In this document: in pieces, positions 32,061-47,300 of the stretch
Layout: each line of letters opens with the position of its first letter
Numbering within the stretch: position 1 is the first letter of the stretch
Source: Yamagishiella unicocca
Lineage: Eukaryota; Chlorophyta; Chlorophyceae; Chlamydomonadales; Volvocaceae
Length of the DNA stretch: 64,000 nt
Direction of reading: 5' to 3'
Assembly (NCBI GenBank): GCA_003116995.1
Contig: BDSL01000061.1
Coordinates: forward strand, 248,001 to 312,000
Notes under the pieces: model-generated
Told to the model about the DNA's origin: nothing
What the model saw: only the letters and a program-made list of their open reading frames with translations
Databases searched by the model: none
Translations under genes and position numbers: made by a program

Positions 32061-33194
32061 TTCATGCCGGTGCTGGGGCATGACAAGCCGAGTCCCAAGG
32101 CGGACGGCCGGTGGGCTCATCAACCATATTTAAGCGTACAGAACACAGCAAGACCTGGACAGCATATCATGGAGTCGACGCTGCGTGTGTGTGTGTGTGT
32201 GTGTGTTACAGTGTGCCGACACCAGCTCGGACGCTACCCGTCCATCCACTGCTCCCACTACCCCGAAGGGGGGGATGATCTGCAGCCATTCACCCAAACG
32301 TGACCAAGGATACCTAGTGTTCAGCTCTTGCAACTAACATTTGCCAACCATGCGAATCCGGCACATCAACTGTGACCACAACTCCACAAATCAGATTAGC
32401 CGTGTACCGCGTTGTTGACACAGCCGGGGATGGTAGTGCCAAATCGGGAAGGCAGGCACTCTGACATACCAAGTAGGTACAGGACGGTACAAATATAGAT
32501 TACTGGCCCTACATGGCCCTACATGGCATTTATGGCTGACTAGTTATCATGCTACACAACTCGTCTCTTAACAGCTTAGGCAGGTTTCCATGGCCCAATT
32601 ACCGGGGTAGTGCCATGCACTTCTACTACGCCAAGTTCGTGATCCTGAAGACGACGGAAAATGAGCAGGGGCAAGAAGATATGTACACGCGGACCAGGGA
32701 GACGCAGACGACAATCCAATCAAGAATATGGAGGATTTTATGGCGGGCAGCTAGTTTCTGGGTAGCAGCACGGATCAGGTGATGATGCATAAGGATATTG
32801 GAGGTATTGGTTAGAACTGGGTTGGTGCAGGGGAGCTCCCCTGGCGACCCCTGGTTTGGTGAGCTGTGGTGAGTTCCAAACAATCGCGAAATCATTTCGT
32901 GTTTAAGATGGACTGAAGGAGCAATATCCAGTCGAATTGTAGCAGCAGTGGCTGCCTGGCAAATGGCCAGACTTCCGGGGGCAGACGTTGGCATTATGTA
33001 CGGCTGCACGGCACTGAACCCGACATCTCATTGCATGCTTAGGATGAGCACTATAGCATTTCGAATGCACAACAATATCCATTGCGCGCCTTTACGAATC
33101 CATTCACTCTGCCGTAGTAAAGGCTATGTACCCTACGTAGGCATGGTCTGAGCTGTCAGCTGCTTTGTTTGCGACGTAGTTGTTATCTGCCAAA
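32061..33194. other. Spacer upstream of kinesin-13, with (GT)n tract
   Basis: A (GT)n/(TG)n microsatellite of about 23 bp lies at 32184-32206. No gene is supported. The last few hundred bases should hold the kinesin promoter and 5' untranslated region; no TATA-type element stands out. Confidence 0.45.
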
Positions 33195-37324
<4,130 letters not shown>

Positions 37325-39428
37325 TAGCATAAGCTTCCGCATGTAAAAATGTGGCGCGCCTGACCACTGGTCCTGGCGTTGGGTTCAGTGCTAGAAGCAA
37401 TCAATGACATGGATTCAAGTTATTGTACCTTGGATATTCGATGCAGCGAGTTAATGCGTTTAGGGTGAGGCAGGTGTGCTCCGTCCTGGTGGCATTCGAA
37501 GGTGCGTTCCCGCGGGAGCCGCTGAAAGGATTACATCGGCAGACGTGTATGTTGTGTTAGTCCTGGGCCTGATCGATTGGGAGGAGAGCCGGTCTTAGTA
37601 CGTATGCATGCTGTTATCCCCCTGAACGCGGATGGCTGCCACGCCATGCATCTGAACTATGCGGTCGGGGGAGGGCTTGACATCCACACCTGAAGTACGT
37701 GTCGTGCGGAGCGTACGTGACGCGGGCTCTAGCCCAGCTATGTCTGTGCCAACCGCGACTGTAAGAAATACGGCTTCACCCGCTGGCTGTCAGGCTCTGT
37801 ACGAGCAACTGTCCCCGTGGTTCTCCATGTGACCCAGACCTGGCACGCCCCACCGTTGACTTACTCCTAGAATACAGCGCGCTACTACCAGTCAGCCTTC
37901 ACACTAGCCCGTGCACCCCGCTGTTCCGAAGCTTGTTTCACTCACGGTTGGATCATTGACGGGCAGCACTGTACACGCGAAAGCAATGTACTGTAGCAGA
38001 ATAAGGGAGAGGGCATTGGAAGATGCTTGTGTCACGCACCATACCCACGCGCTGCAACCGTTACACCTATCGCTGGAGTTCAGTTCATTGGCGCATGGTG
38101 CAAGCATACTGCTAACTTGGTCCGGTAAAGCCATGTCATGTGCATATGACGGCACGACTGCCCCGATGGCATCAGGGTACGGACACTGGACGCACACAGG
38201 ACACCAACCCTCACCGACACGTCACGTAGAACAACGACTTCATTAACGCACGCAATCAGTGCGCAGTCATTAACAGCGCTCATGCGACGATTAGGGTACA
38301 GCGACCAACATTGTTCCATTAGTGCAAGCTCAGCGGATCGATCGCACACGTTGCAGTAATCCAACCCATGCAACGTGCGACAGAAGCACCTACGGCAAAT
38401 TAATTCACTGGGAGCGATGACCGTGACACGCTTGCAGGAGCTTCGAAAATTCCGTGCAGCTATCTCAGGACCAACCTCGCGAAACGATATGCTTAGATTA
38501 CGACACTGCTGCACTACAGCAAAGCTAATACGACATCTCAGCGCCACTCCACAGTTGCCTCAAAACATTTTCATATTGCGAGCATAGCGGCTTGCTCGGG
38601 CTCGTGGGATGTCATGGACTTGTGGGGGAATGAAAATGTCAGGTTAGGTACTCCGAGAGTGAAACGGAGGAGTTGAGCGCCGCAGGGTGGGGTCCACGGG
38701 AACCAGCGCTGCTGGGCGTTACAGCACAAAGAAGATACTCAGGATTGTACACCTCAGGATTGAAGTTTGGCGTCATCTTAGGCCTTGCGCCCCCCACCCT
38801 TCTCATTCCTATGATGTTCGTGCCCGGCATCCCGCTGCTTCGGATACTGGAGTTTATCGCCTTACTGTTGGTTTCAATCCTTACATTCCCAGGTATTGTA
38901 GCTGAAGCAAGTCATTGGGGCCATCGTTGTATGGGTTGTGATCGTGTCCATCACAAGTTTGCGCTGCTGCTTTGTCTAGAAGCCCATTAACGGTCAGAGT
39001 ACCTCGCCAGCTATGTTACATCTATCGACCCAATCCTTTGACCGAAGCTACCGTGCACAAGTCTCGGTACGTCAACTTGATTGCGAATACCCCGCTTGTG
39101 CCACGCTTCCAGACACCTACAATGTTCATATTGAGACGTTTAGTATTTTGCTTTCTACCGGTATAGGAACTTAACGAGCCGCTGATGATACAGTAACTGA
39201 ATTGAGCGGGGCGTGAATGCGCGAATGTGACTCCAGGGGGGCCTGATCGGTGCCGGGTTGCAGCTTTCCACATTAGCCCGTCACGGCCTCTTCATTGTAC
39301 TTTAGTGCCTAACGTGCAGCGCCTACAGCGCGTGCTTTCGTTGCTAAGCACAGTCCGTGTCGTCGCATCTGGTCCTCTAATCACGGAACCTCCTTTCGTT
39401 TTTTACGGAAGGTCTCCACGCGGCAAAG
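37325..39428. other. Spacer; one weak hydrophobic open frame
   Basis: No supported gene. A plus-strand frame at 38673-38990 encodes about 105 residues with two hydrophobic stretches (FGVILGLAPPTLLIPMMFV and LEFIALLLVSILTFP), but no splice partners, homology or codon evidence back it. The region before 39429 should hold the ADP/ATP carrier promoter. Confidence 0.4.
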
Positions 39429-40988
39429 ATGGGCGACAAGAACAACTTCCTCGTCGTAAGCATCTTGAGCGCGCTGGTTTGCTGACTGCGCGACGTCGAG
39501 GAACCCCGGCGGCTGGTCACTGATTGTTGATGACGGAACGCCTGTTGCCTCGCAGGACTTCGTGGCGGGTGGTGTGTCTGCAGCCGTCTCTAAGACTGCT
39601 GCTGCTCCCATTGAGCGCGTGAAGCTGCTGATTCAGAACCAGGATGAGATGATTAAGCAGGGCCGCTTGGCCGCTCCCTACAAGGGCATCTCCGACTGCT
39701 TCGTCCGGACTGTGGGCGACGAGGGCTTCGGCGCGCTGTGGCGTGGAAACACGGCGAATGTGATTCGGTACTTCCCGACCCAGGTGACAATGGCCTTCTC
39801 TTGCAGGCACGACGTTCCATCTGGAAGATTGTCACGTTTATGTCCTACTTAGAAGCGTCTTCTTTTGAGTAACATACTAGCATAGCTAATCTCGAGTCGC
39901 ACATTCACCCTCTGCAGGCCCTGAACTTCGCGTTCAAGGACAAGTTCAAGCGCATGTTCGGCTTCAGCAAGGACAAGGAGTACTGGAAGTGGTTCGCTGG
40001 TGAGCACAGGAACGGCTAGCCTTATGTAGTTTTGCTTACAAGGGATATTAAGAGCTTCTGTGTCATCGATGCTGCTGCGTGAGGGTTTCGGACCCTCCCT
40101 GGTTACATTACCCGTGCGTTCCCTCTTCCACCCCTTCTCCGTCTTCTCCGCGCCTACTCCATAGGTAACATGGCGTCCGGTGGTGCGGCCGGTGCCGTGT
40201 CGCTCTCATTCGTGTACTCTCTGGACTACGCCCGTACGCGCCTGGCGAACGACGCCAAGTCCTCGAAGAAGGGAGGCGGCGAGCGCCAGTTCAACGGCCT
40301 GCTGGACGTGTACCGAAAGACGATCGCTTCCGACGGTGTCGCTGGCCTGTACCGCGGCTTCAACATCTCGTGCGTGGGCATTGTTGTCTACCGTGGCCTG
40401 TACTTCGGAATGTACGACTCGCTCAAGCCGGTCCTGCTTGTGGGCACCCTGCAAGATAGCTTCCTAGGCGCGTTCCTGCTCGGCTGGGGCATCACCATCG
40501 GCGCCGGTAAGTGGGATGGAGGTTTCCTTGGCTATGTGGGGCACTCACGTTACAGCAGGACTGAGGATCCTCAGCCGTAGGCAGTCCCCGTGTGGCAAGG
40601 CAACCTGTCCTAATACTGGTGGCATACCAAAACGTGGCGAAGTTTGGCCGGATCTCGGACTGGCGATGGACCGACCCTTGACATTCAGCTCAACAGCTTT
40701 CTTACCGTCTCCCACTTGGTACATTGTGTGTCCTTTCCTGCAGGTCTGGCGTCATACCCGATTGACACGATTCGCCGTCGCATGATGATGACGTCCGGCG
40801 CTGCCGTCAAGTACAAGAGCTCGTACCACTGCTTCCAGGAGATCATCAAGAACGAGGGCACCAAGTCCCTCTTCAAGGGTGCCGGTGCGAACATCCTGCG
40901 TGCCGTGGCAGGCGCTGGTGTGCTGGCGGGCTACGACCAGCTGCAGGTCATCCTTCTGGGCAAGAAGTACGGCAGCGGCGAGGCCTAA
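39429..40988 (+). CDS. ANT1: Mitochondrial ADP/ATP carrier, 5 exons
   Basis: Exons: 39429-39455, 39558-39783, 39918-39999 and 40165-40506, 40744-40988 give a protein of about 307 residues, the normal length for the family (exon 2 begins at about 39556-39558, after GCAG, with GACTTCGTGG). The three mitochondrial-carrier repeats are clear: [29 protein letters not shown] and [14 protein letters not shown]. The last includes RRRMMM, the signature specific to ADP/ATP carriers. It exchanges matrix ATP for cytosolic ADP across the inner mitochondrial membrane. The first exon encodes only nine residues (MGDKNNFLV); there is no long N-terminal extension as found in land-plant carriers. TGTAA motifs at 41298 and 41348 are likely poly(A) signals about 310-360 bases after the stop. 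Confidence 0.95.
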
Positions 40989-42676
40989 ATGGCGGCCAGT
41001 GTATGACAGGCGTCAGGTATCCCCCTTGGGAGGGGTGACAGCTTCGCAACATGGTAGTGCAACGTCATTCTTTTAACGGCAGTGTGGTTTAAGTTCGGCA
41101 ATACTGTACCCGAGGTCTCGTTTCATGTGGCTAATCGTTTCATGTGGCATAAGTCCGGGGATAAGAAGTAGTGCAAGCCGGTGTGTTGGTGAGCAGGGTA
41201 ATTCATAGGCGTCGGGGTTGTTACGGTGCGGCAACCTCGGACAGGTCGCCTGGCGCGGCTGGCTTGCTAAGCATGGCGAATTACTACCAGACGGTCGTGT
41301 AATGATCGTCGTGGCTCAAAGCTTCAACGCTGGTATTTAGACGGTCGTGTAACGGATCGTCATTGCTTTAACCTCTAAGTTAAGGCTACTGGTACATCAA
41401 ACACTTTCCAGTAACTATCCTGGTACGAACCAGCCTGAGTGGCCTGGATGGACGATTTGCTGCGAGCTTGATGAGAACAACGCAGGGGTCACTGAGAACG
41501 GTGGCGGCATCCTACAATACATGCCTTCCCAAGAAGGCCTGCGTGGCTGGCAGGTGTAAGTATCGCCGCTGTTGGGTTTTCGGGCATCCTATGTCCCCTA
41601 GACCTACGACGAATCCAAGTGTGTAAGCAGCTACGTACAGTGCAACTAAGGCAGGTCAGGCGAGCCGTCTAGGGAAGAGCGCAGCCCCCAATTTATCCTC
41701 ATGTAAACTTGTTTTGTGTTCGGGGTAACAACACTGGAATGATGCACAAAGGCTCCCATCCAGGCCAACCCACGTTAAAGGGGAGGGCGCGCATTCCCTC
41801 GCAAAATCGTATCCACCTAGGCTTCCATCTCCATCCCCAACCGTCCCATCCTGTCACTAGCCCGTCCCTATGCTTTCACTGTTCCCCATCCGACTTCAGC
41901 TTCGCATCCTGCTAGAAGTTAGGTCCGCATCCGCATCCAGCTGCCATGATGGGCAGGGGAATGGTACGGGCAGTGTGAGGCTTTAGGTGAAAAAGGTGTA
42001 TACCGGTAATATAGTAATATAGAATGGAGAATGGTGGGGAACCCATATGTTCTGATCGAGACCGTTAGAGACTTAGGTCACACCTCGGGGTTACAGCCCA
42101 ATATCACCACATCAAGAGCAATCCTGACTTCTTGAGGAGCCGATAAATACGTTGTAGGCTAATGAACATGGTAGTCGGTCCAGGAGCGCAGGAGTGCAGT
42201 CATATTGGTAAACTGCATTTCTGAAATGCACAAATGACTGCAATCCTGCAGCCGTTAGATATGGCGGACGAAGCCTATTTGGGATGTTTGATTATCCCCT
42301 ACAGCAACCTTGGACCATGCAGCTTACATACAGATGTTGCGTCTCGCATCTGTTTGGCTTGAGTTGGTATAGTTCCTAGGCCAACGTCACCATAATGAAG
42401 TTACCTTCCATCGCATGGCATTTGATGGGCTTTACGCGAGCGGTGAAAAGTTGGCGGATCGTGTTTGAAGCTGCTGTGTACTTAATATTGTACGGTGGAA
42501 CCATGGAGCGAAGGGGTAACATTCCAAACATTTGCTTCGGGGCAACCATTTCGCAAACATAAGTGCGTGGGCGTCTGCACCTCTTGTCATACTCATTGCG
42601 TCCATTGTACCGCAGCCTAGAACTGCATTGATATAGAGGTACCGGGTGATCTGAAGTAAATTTCATATTCATTGTA
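40989..42676. other. 3' region of the carrier gene and spacer
   Basis: The first 360 bases are probably the carrier 3' untranslated region. The block GACGGTCGTGTAA, containing TGTAA, occurs twice (about 41290 and 41340), i.e. a duplicated probable poly(A) signal. The rest holds nothing recognised. Confidence 0.45.
41298..41302 (+). terminator. Probable poly(A) signal TGTAA of the ADP/ATP carrier
   Basis: TGTAA is the usual poly(A) signal of chlorophycean nuclear genes. This one lies 310 bases after the carrier stop and is repeated 50 bases later (41348-41352) in a duplicated block. Confidence 0.5.
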
Positions 42677-43046
42677 ATGTCGTCAACGGATCAGGTATGA
42701 TCATGGTTACTTTAGTAGCTGCTACTGCGACACGACTTGAAATATGAAATAAACTTGTGTGCCTCGCAACCAGTCGCAAGGCCGTAGCAGGGAAGCTCGT
42801 TGTCAGGTCTTGATATCGGATTTTTGGTAATTGCAGGACCCTGCCCTGGAAGATGACGGGTCCTACACGGTCATAGTAGTCGTTGGCGTCGTCTTCGGCA
42901 TAGTGGCCTTGGTTCTCTTGTACTCTTTCATCAACTATCGACGGATGGCAGCTGGTGCACCGCCTCGTCCCAAGAAGAAGCTGGGCGCCAAGCAGATTAA
43001 GCGCGAGAAGCTCAAGATGGGGATTCGCCCGCCGGGCGATGAGTAG
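42677..43046 (+). CDS. Small single-pass membrane protein, 75 residues, 2 exons
   Basis: Exon 1 (42677-42694) encodes only MSSTDQ and ends at CAG|GTATGA. Exon 2 (42837-43046) starts after TTGCAG and continues in phase to TAG. The acidic N-terminus (DPALEDDGSY) is followed by one strong membrane segment (VIVVVGVVFGIVALVLLYSF) and a basic tail with PKKKLGAKQIKREKLKMG and a closing RPPGDE. The charge pattern predicts the C-terminus on the cytosolic side. The Lys-rich tail with 'RPPG' end looks conserved in style with small plant membrane proteins, but I cannot name the family. Function unknown. Confidence 0.7.
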
Positions 43047-44370
43047 TCGTGTTTGACATCGCACAGCGTACCTCGGTGCCGTCCGCTCCCGAACAACTGC
43101 AGCGCATACCCACTGACGGTTAGAGCGTGTAGGGTCTCCAGCAAGGCGGATCGGGGTTTGGGGGTGGGGATGGCTGTGATACGGCAGCAGTCGTTTGGCA
43201 GGGTAGGGCTACTTGAGTACTGCACTTTGCTATGAACGCTGAACATGGACTGTGCGTTGACCGTTCTCGCCAGAGGGATGTGCCCTTTAGACACGGACTA
43301 TTACACTCAACGAGGGTTTGAACACACTCATATGTCGTATTTCGACCTGTTACATTCTGAGCCCGCCCAAGTTTCGCTTCGTTATGTCTCGACAGTACCA
43401 ACTCGTATCTCCGACTAGCGTTGCTTCCTTGCCCTTCGATGGGCGAGCTAATAGGGCATGAATGGTATGAAAAGCGAGCAGGTGCACCGATGCACATCTT
43501 TCCATCCAGTGGAAATGTTGGCCTTGCGAGAGTTGGCCTTGTGCGCTGCACCCTGCAAACTCGAACTGCGTCATCCTGACTCCTTCTGGGATTTGCTCCG
43601 TGGCAGCTGAAGCTGTTCAGGGGCTGCTGGAACATAATACTTTTACCGACACAGCCCACATGGCTCCATTGGCGTTGGCGCCATTGCTGCGGACTGGCAT
43701 GGACGCAGTACCGACTTCTACTGTAGCTACATTGAGGATTTTACCGAAACGACGGTACAAGAAGGGAGCACACGGGATACTGGACCGTACGGCGGAAGGC
43801 CCAATTAGCAACTTTCAATTTACCACCGCGCCCACCGACGCACACTGTCGCATTGCAACACGCCTCCATTTGTTTTGCGCGCCATCCACTTCACTCACAG
43901 AACGGTTCCGACACGCGGTTTGCCTCCGTTTACAGCTTGCCTGTGTACCGCGCACGGGAACGTCAAATCCAACCCACTCCCAAGTCAGTGTGGCTGTGGG
44001 TGACGTTAGCGGGCTTGGTGCAGGTCTTGCCCAAAGAGGCGTGCAAACCTTATGAGGTTCCCTTTTGTTCCATGGGGCAAGACGTCATAATGCCCTTACA
44101 GTTGCAACTCCCCTGCCCATCGAGTGGTTGGGAGGAGTACAGTATGCCAGGTAAGATTCGGCTGATCCAACCTAGAATCCTCGCCGTATCCAAACTTCTT
44201 TCTTAGGAACACTCCACGAATCAAACCATCTTTGGGCACGCTTACCAACTCCCCGCGCTACCCTGGACAACTCAACCCAAGGAAAAAGCAGGTCTCACAC
44301 CACAACCAGCCAAGCGAGTGCTGGCTAGACCTTGGCGCCCATCCCTGCAACTGCATCCAGCCAACTGCCC
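43047..44370. other. Spacer between convergent genes
   Basis: No gene recognised. It contains the 3' ends of the small membrane protein gene (plus) and SF1 (minus). On the minus strand a TGTAA motif (44096-44100 read as TTACA on plus) lies about 270 bases after the SF1 stop and is a likely poly(A) signal. Confidence 0.45.
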
Positions 44371-47300
44371 TTACGCATAGCTCCGCTGCATCTCCGCCAT
44401 GAACCGCTCATATTCGCTCAGCTGTTGCATGTCCCCACCCGCGCCGGGAGGCAGAGGGGGCTGGCCATCCCCAGCTCCCGGACCGGAGTCGGGAGGTGGA
44501 GGCGGTGGCTGGGACGGCGGCAGAGGTGGAGGGTACGAGGGTGGCGGCGGTGGGGGAGGCGCTCCATATCCCCCAGAGCCGTAGTCTCCAGGGTAGCCGC
44601 CCTGTGAAGCACCATACCCGTACGACTGTTGCGGCGGGGCGCCGTACGGCGGCGGTTGTACTGCCCCGTAGCCATGCTCTTGGCCCATTGGTGCACCGTA
44701 GGGATGATACGCGCCGCCCGGCGGCGGGGGTGCGGGACCCTGTCCGCCTCCGTAGTGAGACATGGGTGCAGGCGGTGCTCCGGAACCGTACGGGGGCGGG
44801 GCTGGCGCTCCAGGGGGCGGATACTGCCCACCATATGACGAGTGCGGGTAGTGGCCACCCGGATGAGGGTAGTGGCCACCCGGGTGGCCATGCGGAGGAG
44901 GGTACGGGGGCGGCGGGCCCGACGGAGGGTACGGAGCTCCTGGCGGGGGGTAGTGGCCCCCGTGAGGTGGCGGAGGCCCGCCAGGCGGCGGTGCAGGTCC
45001 GGGCGGGTAATGGCTTCCGGGCGGCGGTGGCGGCCCTCCTGCCGTCATAGGGCCCATCATGCGGCCTGGACCATCCTGCTTTGCCCCCTGAGGTCAGACG
45101 TCGCGAGATAAGAGGGCGTGCAGAAGGGGGAGGGGGACAATGAGAAGGGGTTCCATTTGTGGGGAGGGGAGGGCGAGGAGGTGGAAAATGAAGCGACGTG
45201 GACATCATGGGAAACACGCATATTGGTCCAGAGTTCCTAGCTAACCCAAGACACAAAGCAGGAATGCGTTAACCTTGCGACGATGCAATGTTCGCAACTT
45301 TGTCAGTGCAGTGCCACCGCCTTTGGTCCTTCACGCGGGCGCCACCCTCACGTGGCTAACGCCCGCCAGGGTGAGGGCGCCTAAGCTGAGGCCGGGGAAC
45401 GCATATCCAGCTTTCCAACTAAACTGTTAGTTGCATTGGGCAGCCGACGTGTTGCTAATCCAGCCGAGCCGGCGCAGAACCCGAAACCTGTGCCGCCACC
45501 CTCCGCGCGACCCATCGTATCCACCGCAGCCGGCAGCCGCCTCCTCACCCGGTAGTAGTCCCTTTCCCTTTCTCTCTCTCTGTGCGGGTCCCGCTGGGGT
45601 TCCTCCTTTCCGCTGCCCGGCGGCGCCCCAGCCTGCTTGACGACGATGCTCTTGCCGTCCAACCGGTAGCCGTGCATGGCACGCATCACGACGGAGGCGG
45701 CAGCGGGCGTCGCCATGGTCAGGAAGCCAAAGCCCTGCACAGTGCCACAAGGTGCGTAGTAAGAACAACAAAAACAAAATTACTTCCAGCAATCCGCCAA
45801 GTGCGAAGTTAGTCATAAAAATGCCCATAAGCCACTGCTTCCTGCGCCGCGAGGCAGAGGCTCCAGCCGCCCTCATAATCTGTCCATCAGCCGGATATTG
45901 GCCTGTACGCCCTGAGGCGCGGACCACCAGTCTCCACACGAAAAAGTACCCGAGCCCCAGGGCAAATTTATGGGGGCATCTCGGAAAGCGGAATACGTAA
46001 CTCAAACCCAGCCCCATGCGCCTCTGGCTTTACCACGGTACAGGTGATGCAAACGGAGCACACATAACCCTTCTGAGGCGCCGCAGATGCGGCCAACCAA
46101 TGCCCGCGCTGTTACGCCCCGAATGTCGTTTCTGGCCTGTCCCCTGCGCCTTACGTACCTTGAGGCCTCCTGAGTCACGGTCTCGGATGAGGCGCAGCTC
46201 CAGAATCGGCCCAAACGGCTCGAACAGCGGGCGGAGTAGCTGCGGGCGAAGAACGGCGGGTAACGAAATTGTTGAGCACAAGGCGCAAATGAGGACGCGC
46301 CCGGGCATACGCCTTCATGTCAAGTACATACCAGCTACATGCAGGAACACCGAGCCGAAGGCCCCGTGGGTGTCGCAAACATGACCCACACGGAATTTCC
46401 GTACAAGGCTGCTTGGAAGCCATCCCGAGTGAATGACGACGTCCGTTTGTGCAACTGGCATACGTATTGCCCACACCCGCCCACATTAGCTTCCACCACC
46501 CGCCTACCTGCTCTGTCGCCGTTGGTGGCAGTTGGCCCAGGTACAGCTTGCACGCATCGTCCACGCCGTCCATAGCGCCAGGCGGGGCCCCGCCGGTGCC
46601 TCGCTGCCGCGGCTCGTTTCGCTCGCTGCGCCAAACGGAAAACGGTGATCTTAACCGTTACGAAAATACATTAGCAACGTCCTAAGCGACCAGTGTGGAC
46701 GCGGAAGGCTGGTGGGAAAGACGCACGGCCGCATCCAGCCTCCAGTAACGAGCGGCTGCAACACGTGGGCCTGCAACCTTGAACCTACGGGATAGTCGCG
46801 GATACCATGCCCCACGAGCTGTATTCTCGGCAGGCCTCATACACGTAAGCCCTCACTTCCCCTAATCAGAACGAACCGGCATTACCTGCGCAGGCGAACG
46901 GTGAGCGGCTTCCCCTCGATCATGCGTCCGTCCATCCCGTCCCTGGCCGCCCGGGCTGTGCCCGCATCAGGCATGTGCACGAAGCCAAAGCCGCGGCTGT
47001 TGCCAGCGCCGTCCGTTGCGACAACGGCGTATAGCACCTGTCATAGGAATGAGCAAGGAGACCACAAGTACGTTAGGTGGCAGAAAGCGCGAGGCCGCCA
47101 GCGCCCTAGCGCGGGCCCAATAGAAGCCTAGGAAACCGGGTGGCAAAAGGTGTCCGTCCGCGCCCACCCCGCCACTGGTGCCCGCCAGCCCAATGGACCA
47201 CGCACTCGTGACCATCGCCACACACCCGCTGGTTGCGCCGCCCCTCCTGCCACGCCATCAACCCTAGCCAACACATGGTTTGCCGCGCAAGCAACACGAA

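Noticed and set aside
44408..45256. 282-codon Arg/Ala/Ser-rich minus-strand frame
   Set aside because: Frame-shifted shadow of the Pro/Gly/Tyr-rich last exon of SF1.
45381..45740. Continuation of the SF1 RRM2 exon to a stop at 45381
   Set aside because: A GTGAGG donor at 45548 after the RERERERD segment and the in-phase exon 45087-44371 give a complete SF1 tail; the read-through part has intron-like sequence.
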